This document shows positions 53,254 through 60,650 of a DNA stretch of 64,000 nt, in pieces. Where the stretch lies: contig NZ_BDUC01000003.1 of assembly GCF_002218085.1 (NCBI RefSeq), positions 345,666 to 409,665 of the forward strand. The letters are read 5' to 3'. The notes beneath the pieces are model-generated. The model worked only from the letters and a program-made list of their open reading frames with translations. It did not search any database and was not told the origin of the DNA. Within the stretch, counting starts at the first letter, position 1; each line of letters starts with the position of its first letter. Made by a program: the position numbers and the translations under genes. This stretch comes from Tolypothrix sp. NIES-4075. Lineage in GTDB: Bacteria; Cyanobacteriota; Cyanobacteriia; Cyanobacteriales; Nostocaceae.

Positions 53254-54762
53254 TTACCTCATATCGTACCCGAACAAATTCGGATCTACTTCTCCTAATT
53301 GCAAATCTGCTAAACCATATTCTGCCCATCGTCTTTCTACCATCGCTGCTATATCTGCATCCGATTCTAAAGGGGCACCCCATTCATGTTCGGTTTCTGG
53401 GGGAATCTTCGTAGTTGCATCAATTCCCATTCTTCCACCTAAACCGATTTTTTCGCTGGCAAAATCTAAAGTATCAAAAGGTGTATTCGGTAAAATAAAT
53501 ACATCTCGTGTCGGATCTACTTTAGAACTAATTGCCCACACGACTTGACGGGGATCGCGAATATTTATATCTTTATCGACAACAATCACAAATTTGGTGT
53601 ATGTGAATTGTGGCAAAGCACTCCAAAACGCTAAAGCTGCCCGTCGCGCTTGTCCGGGATATGCTTTATCAATAGATATAATTGCCGCTTTGTAAGATAG
53701 CGCTTCCATTGGTAAGAAGAAGTCTACAATTTCTGAGACTTGTTGCCGTAAAATGGGGGTGTAAATCCGATTGAGTGCGATCGCCATCATTGCTTCTTCT
53801 TTCGGTGGACGACCGCTAAATGTTGTTAAGTAAATCGGATCTTTGCGGTGTGTTATGCATTGAAAGCGAATTAACGGCGAATCTTCCACACCACCGTAAT
53901 ATCCCATATGATCGCCAAAGGGACCATCGGGTAAAACTTCCCCTGGTGTAATTGTTCCTTCCAGCACAAATTCTGAGTCTGCGGGAACTTCCAAATCTAC
54001 GGTTTTACACTTGGCTAAACTTACCCCAGAACCGCCGTAAAGTCCAGCAAACAGCCATTCTGATAAGTCTACCGGAATCGGCGTGGCAGCTGCCATGATG
54101 ATTAAAGGATCTACCCCCAGAGCGATCGCTACTTCTAATTTCTTTCCACGTTCGGCAGCTTTTCGCAAATGTCTTGCCCCACCCCGCACCGATAACCAAT
54201 GAACCGTCATCGTGTTATTAGATTGCAGTTGCAAGCGATACACACCCACATTCGGCGTACCTGTCTCGCAATCCTTTGTAATTACCAGCCCCAGCGTGAT
54301 AATCTTGCCAGCATCACCGGGATAGGGACGTATCAACGGTAACTTATTTAAGTCTAAATCATCGCCTTGGATGACAACTTGCTGACAAGCGGGGAAAAAA
54401 TCGCGTCCCGGTTTCGCTTTGAGGACATCAAACAGTACTTTACCAAAGTCTATCGCTTGGGAAATCTTCTTTGGTGGCTTTGGTTGTTGCAGCATCGCTA
54501 ACTTTTTCCCCAAATTTTCCAACTCTAGGGGATGCTGCATATTCATTGCCCAACATATCCTTTCCACTGTTCCCATCAAATTCACCGCTACTGCAAACGG
54601 TGAACCTTTGACATTCTCAAATAACAGTCCGGGACCACCCTTTTGCAGCATTCGGTTAGAAATTTCCGCAATTTCTAAATCTGGGTCAACTAACGCATAA
54701 ATCCGCTTTAATTGTCCCTTTTCTTCTAAAATTTTAATGAATCCCCGTAAATCTCTTGCCAT
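53254..54762 (-). CDS. UbiD family prenyl-FMN decarboxylase
   Basis: A 502-residue member of the UbiD family: MARDLRGFIKILEEKGQLKR, FFPACQQVVIQGDDLDLNKL, NVGVYRLQL, GVSLAKCKTVDLEVPADSEF, EVLPDGPFGDHMGYYG and DIRDPRQVVWAISSKVDPTR-type motifs (here DINIRDPRQVV). It is expected to use prenylated FMN to decarboxylate an unsaturated or aromatic acid; in cyanobacteria the related enzyme is linked to plastoquinone synthesis. The full length is typical. UbiX, which makes the cofactor, is not in the window. Confidence 0.93.
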   Translation of the reverse strand: MARDLRGFIKILEEKGQLKRIYALVDPDLEIAEISNRMLQKGGPGLLFENVKGSPFAVAVNLMGTVERICWAMNMQHPLELENLGKKLAMLQQPKPPKKISQAIDFGKVLFDVLKAKPGRDFFPACQQVVIQGDDLDLNKLPLIRPYPGDAGKIITLGLVITKDCETGTPNVGVYRLQLQSNNTMTVHWLSVRGGARHLRKAAERGKKLEVAIALGVDPLIIMAAATPIPVDLSEWLFAGLYGGSGVSLAKCKTVDLEVPADSEFVLEGTITPGEVLPDGPFGDHMGYYGGVEDSPLIRFQCITHRKDPIYLTTFSGRPPKEEAMMAIALNRIYTPILRQQVSEIVDFFLPMEALSYKAAIISIDKAYPGQARRAALAFWSALPQFTYTKFVIVVDKDINIRDPRQVVWAISSKVDPTRDVFILPNTPFDTLDFASEKIGLGGRMGIDATTKIPPETEHEWGAPLESDADIAAMVERRWAEYGLADLQLGEVDPNLFGYDMR

Positions 54763-54815
54763 TGTTTATAGTAAATAAATGTAAAGCACTTTCTTATATT
54801 ATTAGTTATTTGTTA

Positions 54816-54843
54816 GTAGAGACGCGATTAATCGCGTCTGTAC
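54816..54843. repeat. GTAGAGACG palindrome, copy 5
   Basis: GTAGAGACGCGATTAATCGC continues to GTCTGTAC, the same palindrome as at 34779 with one arm change. It lies upstream of the UbiD gene. Confidence 0.7.
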
Positions 54844-55005
54844 AATGGTTGGTTGTCCTCCCTTGTCCCCCTGTCCCCTTTTCCCCTCCTCAAATTGCCC
54901 AATGCCCTATAATTTATTATTTTTTAACGATCGCAAACAAAATATTCAGGTATCCTAACCGGAATATGCATTAATTTTTACACAAAAGTGCCTAGTTAAT
55001 TAAAT

Positions 55006-55692
55006 ATGATGAGAATATATGACATTTTACTGGCAGGTGGTTTTGTTATGTTTCCCCTGTTGGTTTTATCTGTTGTTACGTTTAGCTGTGCTGTAGAACG
55101 CTGTTGGTTCTGGTTTAAGCTAATTATCCAAGAAAAACAGATAGTGCAGGAAGTGTTGAGTGCAGCCAGGGTAGACTTAGAAAAGGCGGAAGCGATCGCT
55201 TCTCGTTCTCAAGGTTTAGCGATTGGTCGCTTTTTGTTAGCACCGCTAAGACTGCGGAAAGCTTCTCCAGAAATCTTTCACCTGGCAATCAAAGCATCAT
55301 CTGATAAAGAATGTGTAGAGATGTATAAAGGTGATAAAGTACTCGAAAGCGTGATGGCGATCGCTCCATTGCTGGGTATATTAGGCACATCAGCTGGTCT
55401 ATTCACCACCTTTCAGCATTTGAGAACTGGTCAGGTGAGCAGTGTTCATCTGTCTGCGGTTGCAAGTGGTATCGCTCAAGCGCTCATTGCCTCAGCAACT
55501 GGGATGAGTGTAGCGATTTTGGCTTTAGTGTTTTTGCGAATTTTTATAATTGTGCGATCGCGCCAAATTGACTATTTTTGTCAAGTAGGTAGCGAACTCG
55601 AACTAATTTATCTTGAATTTTGGCATGAATCTTCAACAGCCGATGTAAGCATTCAAGGAGTTAGCGAAAAGTCAAATAGTAAAGAACAGTAA
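55006..55692 (+). CDS. MotA/TolQ/ExbB proton channel family protein
   Basis: A 228-residue membrane protein with a helix near the N terminus (GFVMFPLLVLSVVTFSCAVE), a cytoplasmic loop, and two helices in the conserved domain (VLESVMAIAPLLGILGTSAG and ASGIAQALIASATGMSVAIL). The APLLGxLGTxxG and IAQALxxTAxG motifs are those of ExbB/TolQ. These channels use the proton gradient to drive outer-membrane transport together with ExbD/TolR. No ExbD gene lies next to it here, so its partner must be elsewhere. Confidence 0.9.
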   Translation: MMRIYDILLAGGFVMFPLLVLSVVTFSCAVERCWFWFKLIIQEKQIVQEVLSAARVDLEKAEAIASRSQGLAIGRFLLAPLRLRKASPEIFHLAIKASSDKECVEMYKGDKVLESVMAIAPLLGILGTSAGLFTTFQHLRTGQVSSVHLSAVASGIAQALIASATGMSVAILALVFLRIFIIVRSRQIDYFCQVGSELELIYLEFWHESSTADVSIQGVSEKSNSKEQ

Positions 55693-55717
55693 TTATGAGT
55701 TATTTATACCAAACGTT

Positions 55718-56110
55718 GCGATCGCCTCGATAAAAAATCATCATCAAAAAGCGAATGCCACCGTTATGAGTACGCAATCTACTTAAATTATTTAAGCGTT
55801 CGGGCTTTTTGTTTACCGAATCTATTGAAATGAGTGCGCGATCTACTGAAATGAGTAAGCAAAAAGGCATTTGACTTACTCAAAATGGCATTTGACTTAC
55901 TCATTTTGGTGTTTTCCGCAAGCAAAAAGGCATTTGACTTACTCAAAAAGGCATTTGACTTACTCATTTTGGTGTTTTCCGTAAGCAAAAAGGCATTTGA
56001 CTTACTCAAATTAGTGTTTTCCGCAAGCAAAAAGGCATTTGACTTACTCATTTTGGTGTTTTCCGCAAGCAATAGCGATCGCCTTGATAAAAAATCATCA
56101 TAAAAAAGCG
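55718..56110. repeat. Tandem repeat array bracketed by 36-bp direct repeats
   Basis: A unit containing AAAAAGGCATTTGACTTACT is repeated about six times between 55863 and 56050, most copies followed by CATTTTGGTGTTTTCCGCAA. The array is flanked by GCGATCGCCTYGATAAAAAA-type direct repeats of 36 bases (55718-55753 and 56075-56110; two mismatches). Long frames on both strands (reading SKSNAFLL on minus and KAFDLLILVFSASK on plus) are by-products of the repeat. The rest of 55693-56269 shows no gene. Confidence 0.85.
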
Positions 56111-56269
56111 TTCACGAAGTGACTCTGAAAGAGTATCGCTCTGTGCTGAACGCACCATTTCTGTTATTTCTGCTTTAGGGTTTTTTATTATTTCCAAATT
56201 TCAATTTTTCGGAAATAATAATTGTATTTTAGATAACAATTAATCATTAATTTGATACCAAAAACTAAA

Positions 56270-56313
56270 GTTAACTATTATTTAACAAGTAATTAAACCT
56301 TACTTAAAGTCTT
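56270..56313 (+). promoter_or_regulatory. PHO box upstream of pstS (four 11-bp direct repeats)
   Basis: Four adjoining 11-base units, GTTAACTATTA, TTTAACAAGTA, ATTAAACCTTA and CTTAAAGTCTT, match the cyanobacterial PHO box pattern of TTAAC-type repeats at helical spacing. A TATAAA-like -10 lies about ten bases downstream (56320). The phosphorylated response regulator SphR/PhoB should bind here under phosphate limitation and activate pstSCAB. Confidence 0.85.
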
Positions 56314-56384
56314 GATCGATATAAAAGATGTAATTTGATTTCTGGTTGGAGCTTAACAATACCATTTCCAGAATACGAGGTAAT

Positions 56385-57422
56385 ATGATTTTTTCTATCA
56401 GTGGATTGAATCGTGCTGTTAGTACTTCATTGGTAACAGCAGCTGTTGCATTTAGTCCAATTTTTGGGGCGATCGCTTCTGCTGTAACTTTAAATGGTGC
56501 GGGAGCAACCTTTCCGGCACCGCTTTATGAAAAATATGCCCGTGAAGTTACAAAAACCATCCCAGACCTAAAAATTAACTATCAAGCAATTGGTAGCGGT
56601 GGTGGTGTCAACCAAACAATTGCCGGCACAGTTGACTTTGGTGCAAGCGATGCAGCAATGAGCGATGCTGAGATATCCAAAGTCAAGCAAGGTGTCATTT
56701 TAGTACCTACCGCAGGTGGTGCAGTTTCCGTTGTTTACAACGCTCCTGGTGTCAATAGCCTCAAATTATCTCGCACTACACTTCCAGCAATTTTTTCTGG
56801 TCAAATTACCCAATGGAACGACCCGAAAATCAAAGCTGATAACCCAGGAGTTAATCTCCCAAATCAACCAATTAAAACTGTTGTTCGTGCCGATGGTAGC
56901 GGTACAACCTTCATTTTTACAGACCATTTGAGTGCTATCAGTCCTTATTTTAAAGGTAGAATTGGTGTTAGCAAATCGCCGAAATGGTTGACAAATAGCC
57001 TCAAAGGTAAAGGAAACCCAGGTGTAGCAGCTTTAGTAGCTCGCACTCCCGGTTCTATTGGTTATGTTGAATATCAATACGCTAAATCAGCTAACCTGAA
57101 ATCAGCAGAAGTGCAAAACAAAGCGGGACAATTTGTTGCTCCTTCTTTACAGACTGCAAATGCAGCTTTGTCAAATGTACAATTTCCTAGCAATTACCGC
57201 GTTTTTGTATCAGATCCAGGACAAGGTTATCCTATCGTGGGAATGACTTGGATTATGATTTACAAGAGCTACAAAGACCCAGCTAAAGCGAAAGCTGTCA
57301 AGAGCTTGGTTCAGTGGATTCTCACAAAAGGTCAAGATATCAACGATGACCTCAATTACACCCGAATTCCTAGTGGTGTAGCAGGTCAAGTGATTAATAC
57401 TGTTAACAGCAATGTTAAATAG
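56385..57422 (+). CDS. pstS: Phosphate-binding protein PstS
   Basis: A 345-residue periplasmic binding protein. I start at ATG 56385 (MIFSISGLNRAVSTSLVTAA) with GAGG just upstream; the TTG at 56346 would give an odd extension. A signal peptide is followed by LNGAGATFPAPLYEKYA, the phosphate-binding IGSGGGVNQTIAGTVDFGAS and VVRADGSGTTFIFTDHLS, and the end of the second lobe. It captures phosphate and delivers it to PstCAB. It is the first gene of the pst operon under a PHO box. Confidence 0.96.
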   Translation: MIFSISGLNRAVSTSLVTAAVAFSPIFGAIASAVTLNGAGATFPAPLYEKYAREVTKTIPDLKINYQAIGSGGGVNQTIAGTVDFGASDAAMSDAEISKVKQGVILVPTAGGAVSVVYNAPGVNSLKLSRTTLPAIFSGQITQWNDPKIKADNPGVNLPNQPIKTVVRADGSGTTFIFTDHLSAISPYFKGRIGVSKSPKWLTNSLKGKGNPGVAALVARTPGSIGYVEYQYAKSANLKSAEVQNKAGQFVAPSLQTANAALSNVQFPSNYRVFVSDPGQGYPIVGMTWIMIYKSYKDPAKAKAVKSLVQWILTKGQDINDDLNYTRIPSGVAGQVINTVNSNVK

Positions 57423-57516
57423 TTTGTAATTTGCAGAGATTTATCGGTAGAGAATAAACCCTCTACCGAGTAACTCAAAAAATAACATTTATGTAGTCAA
57501 GCTATATTAATTATCT

Positions 57517-58494
57517 ATGGCAAATGTATCTGAAGAAGTTCCTAATTCAGTAAATATTGACCTTGATATTACAAATAAAAAAGGGGAAAATTTATCTATA
57601 GATGATGGGTTTATATGGCTAGTTCGTAGCTTTGCTTTTTTGACAGTTGCTCTGCTGTTTTGGATAAGCTGGGTAATTTTTGACAAAGCTCGCCCAGCGA
57701 TCGCCAAATTTGGATTAGGATTTTTCTGGGGCAAAGATTGGGATGTACCCAATGAAATTTTTGGTGCTTTGCCTTATATTTATGGGACAATAATCAGTAG
57801 CGCCCTTTCTTTGCTCCTCGCCGTACCAATAGGATTGGCAGTAGCTTTAGTTACAAGTGAAGATTTTCTGCCAGATTGGGTGCGAATGCCCATAGCATTT
57901 GTTGTTGAACTCATCGCTGCCATTCCCAGCGTCATCATTGGATTGTGGGGAATTTACGTTTTAATTCCGTTCCTCACACCCTTGCAGGACTGGTTATACA
58001 ATAAATTTCAAGTCATACCCCTATTTAATACCCAAGCCTCAGGTCCGAGCATGTTGATAGCGGGTGTCATCTTGGCTATCATGATTTTGCCCACGATGGC
58101 AGCAATTAGTCGAGATGTGTTGTTAGTAGTTCCCCGTGAATTGCGAACCGGCTCTATGGCTTTGGGTTCCACCCGCTGGGAAACAATTTTTAGAGTTTTG
58201 CTACCCTCAGGAGCTTCCGGAATCGTCGGTGCAGCGATGCTGGCTTTAGGGCGAGCCTTAGGTGAGACAATGGCTGTAACTATGGTAATTGGTAACTCTT
58301 CGGTTATCAGTTCTTCCTTACTCGACCCTGGTTACTCAATTCCTGCGGTATTAGCTAATGAATTCCCGGAAGCAGCAAGTGCATTGCACATTGGCTCTTT
58401 AACTTATTTAGCTTTGATTTTATTCGCTTTAACTTTAGCCGTGAATATTGGCGCCGTCATGTTAGTTCAGTTATTAGGTGTAAAGAAAAAATAG
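57517..58494 (+). CDS. pstC: Phosphate ABC transporter permease PstC
   Basis: A 325-residue inner-membrane permease with about six helices, a longer N-terminal part, and the EAA loop ELRTGSMALGSTRWETIFRV followed by GRALGETMAVTMVIGN. The conserved residues LPYIYGTIISSALSLLLAVP fit PstC. With PstA it forms the phosphate channel. It follows pstS by 94 bases and is separated from pstA by heptamer repeats. Confidence 0.95.
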   Translation: MANVSEEVPNSVNIDLDITNKKGENLSIDDGFIWLVRSFAFLTVALLFWISWVIFDKARPAIAKFGLGFFWGKDWDVPNEIFGALPYIYGTIISSALSLLLAVPIGLAVALVTSEDFLPDWVRMPIAFVVELIAAIPSVIIGLWGIYVLIPFLTPLQDWLYNKFQVIPLFNTQASGPSMLIAGVILAIMILPTMAAISRDVLLVVPRELRTGSMALGSTRWETIFRVLLPSGASGIVGAAMLALGRALGETMAVTMVIGNSSVISSSLLDPGYSIPAVLANEFPEAASALHIGSLTYLALILFALTLAVNIGAVMLVQLLGVKKK

Positions 58495-58499
58495 GGAAT

Positions 58500-58588
58500 A
58501 GGTAATGGGGAATGGGTAATGGGGAAAAAGAAAAAACAATTACCAATTACCAATTACCAATTATCAATTACCAATTACCAATTACCAA
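58500..58588. repeat. Heptamer tandem repeats within the pst operon
   Basis: GGTAATGGGGAAT-type repeats followed by about nine copies of ATTACCA between pstC and pstA. The two blocks are roughly complementary (GGTAAT and ATTACC), so the mRNA could form a long hairpin between the two genes. Confidence 0.8.
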
Positions 58589-58594
58589 AATCTT

Positions 58595-59476
58595 ATGAGT
58601 AGCTATCAAGAATCAGAAATAAATGAATCTTTAGCAAAAGAATTATGTAGCCCTTTACAAGGTAAGCGGTTGTTGTTTGACTATGGAATGACAGCGATTG
58701 CATTTGCTTTGGCAATTTTGGCGTTGATTCCATTGCTGTCAGTTGTCTGGGAAATTCTTACAAGAGGACTTTCTGGATTGAAACCGGAAATGTTTTTTAA
58801 AGAAGTGATTGATAACGGCTTTGCTAATGCGATTGTCGGAACTTTGGTAATGGTGGCGATCGCTTCGTTAATTAGCATTCCCTGCGGAGTGATGACAGGT
58901 ATATTTTTATCAGAGTTTAGTCAAGGTTCTAAAATTGCAAGTGGAGTTCGTTTTATCACCACTATTTTGACTGGTGTCCCTTCAATTGTTGTCGGGGTAT
59001 TTGCGTATGGCGTGATAGTTTTGGTACAGAAACAATTTAGTGCGATCGCAGGGGGTTTTGCTTTAGCCGTCATCATGCTCCCGATTGTCGTACTCACCAC
59101 CGAAGAAGCCTTAAAACTGATTCCCGTTCCCCAACGTCTCGCTTCTGCTGCCTTGGGAGGTAATCGCTTGCAAACTACTTTTCGCGTCGTCGTTGCTGCT
59201 GCATTACCAGGTATTACCACAGGTGTTTTATTAGGTGTATCTCGCGCTGCTGGTGAAACAGCACCGTTAATTTTTACTGCTTTATTTAGTCAATATTGGT
59301 CTGAAGGTTTATCTAGTCCCACAGCTTCTTTATCGGTATTAATTTTTAACTTATACAACGATCCCTCACCAGAAAAAACAGCATTAGTTTGGACTGCTTC
59401 TATTATTTTACTTGGTCTTGTATTATTTATTAGTCTTTTATCTCGCATCTTTATTCGTCGCAAAAAGACAAGATAA
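58595..59476 (+). CDS. pstA: Phosphate ABC transporter permease PstA
   Basis: A 293-residue permease with six membrane helices; LSEFSQGSKIASGVRFITTI, LTGVPSIVVGVFAYG, the EAA loop PVPQRLASAALGGNRLQTTF and GVSRAAGETAPLIFTALFSQ are PstA hallmarks. It pairs with PstC. Its start lies seven bases after the heptamer repeat block, with no good ribosome site, so its translation may be affected by that structure. Confidence 0.95.
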   Translation: MSSYQESEINESLAKELCSPLQGKRLLFDYGMTAIAFALAILALIPLLSVVWEILTRGLSGLKPEMFFKEVIDNGFANAIVGTLVMVAIASLISIPCGVMTGIFLSEFSQGSKIASGVRFITTILTGVPSIVVGVFAYGVIVLVQKQFSAIAGGFALAVIMLPIVVLTTEEALKLIPVPQRLASAALGGNRLQTTFRVVVAAALPGITTGVLLGVSRAAGETAPLIFTALFSQYWSEGLSSPTASLSVLIFNLYNDPSPEKTALVWTASIILLGLVLFISLLSRIFIRRKKTR

Positions 59477-59529
59477 AAATACAGACACCTACAAAATTAT
59501 TTACCTTTTGTTTCACATATTCGCCAAAA

Positions 59530-60309
59530 ATGAATAAATTAATCCCAGCCATTAGAATCAAAAATCTGAGCTTTTTCTACGGCACTACAAAAGCCTTAGA
59601 AGGGGTGACAATGGATATTCACCAAAATCAAGTAACTGCAATTATTGGTCCTAGTGGTTGTGGTAAATCGACTTTTATTAAATCGATTAATCGCATTAGT
59701 GAATTAGAAAGTCAAGTGCGGGTAGAGGGTCAAGTAGAATTTTATGGTCAGAATATTTATGAGCGTCGCGTTAATTTAAATAAATTACGTCGGCAAATTG
59801 GGATGGTGTTTCAAAAGCCGAATCTTTTTCCGATGAGTATTTACGATAATGTTGCATATGGATTGAGAATAGCCGGATTGAATTCCAAAGCTCAATTAGA
59901 TGAAATTGTCGAAAATGCCATCAAAAATGCTGCTTTGTGGGATGAAGTAAAAAATAAGCTGCATAAATCAGCTTTGGGACTTTCTGGAGGACAACAACAG
60001 CGACTTTGCATCGCTCGTGCTTTAGCTGTCAAGCCAAAAGTTCTTTTGATGGATGAACCTTGTTCGGCTTTAGATCCAATCGCTACGATGAAAATTGAAG
60101 AACTCATCGATAGTTTGCGTGGTGAATTGACAATTGCAATTGTCACTCACAACATGCAGCAAGCTGCTCGTGTTTCTGATTTTACAGCTTTTTTCAACAC
60201 CGATGAAAGTCGCATCGGTCAAATGGTAGAATTTGGAGCCACTAGTCAAATCTTTGGTAGCGCTCTTGATGAGCGTACCCGCGATTATGTTTCTGGACGT
60301 TTTGGTTAA
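59530..60309 (+). CDS. pstB: Phosphate ABC transporter ATPase PstB
   Basis: A 259-residue ATPase: Walker A IGPSGCGKSTF, Q loop VFQKPNLFP, signature LSGGQQQRLCIARAL, Walker B VLLMDEPCSALDP and switch His in VTHNMQQAARVSD. It drives the PstCA channel. No phoU gene follows, unlike the usual enterobacterial order, which is normal in many cyanobacteria. The gap 60310-60650 contains a possible weak PHO box and no gene. Confidence 0.97.
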   Translation: MNKLIPAIRIKNLSFFYGTTKALEGVTMDIHQNQVTAIIGPSGCGKSTFIKSINRISELESQVRVEGQVEFYGQNIYERRVNLNKLRRQIGMVFQKPNLFPMSIYDNVAYGLRIAGLNSKAQLDEIVENAIKNAALWDEVKNKLHKSALGLSGGQQQRLCIARALAVKPKVLLMDEPCSALDPIATMKIEELIDSLRGELTIAIVTHNMQQAARVSDFTAFFNTDESRIGQMVEFGATSQIFGSALDERTRDYVSGRFG

Positions 60310-60650
60310 GAAGCAGTTCCTGCATCCTTTTAGGGATAGTTATAGGTGAGCATTAATTTTGAAATTTAGAATGACGCTTCACTTAAGTGCATTTACTGAA
60401 AAAAATACTTATTTTAATCATTAGATTTTCTATTCTTAACCTACGTGTGGAAGATTAGAGACAAAAGGGCACAAAGCTTTTTTAAAGTTCTGTGCAATTT
60501 TTTTGTCAAGGGTGTAAATAACTGATTTTATCTGTCAAAAAAATTAGTGCGATCGCCACTTTTCTTGAGAAATTAACGGTTATCAGGGTTTCTCAAGAAA
60601 GGGTTAGAGATGATTTTTTTACTAAAACTATTGGAGTAGTTTTTCTCGCT

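Noticed and set aside
55788..56103. Frames of 94 and 72 codons on opposite strands, and a superficial CRISPR-like look
   Set aside because: Both frames are the tandem repeat read through; spacers are not unique, repeats are imperfect and no cas genes are near.
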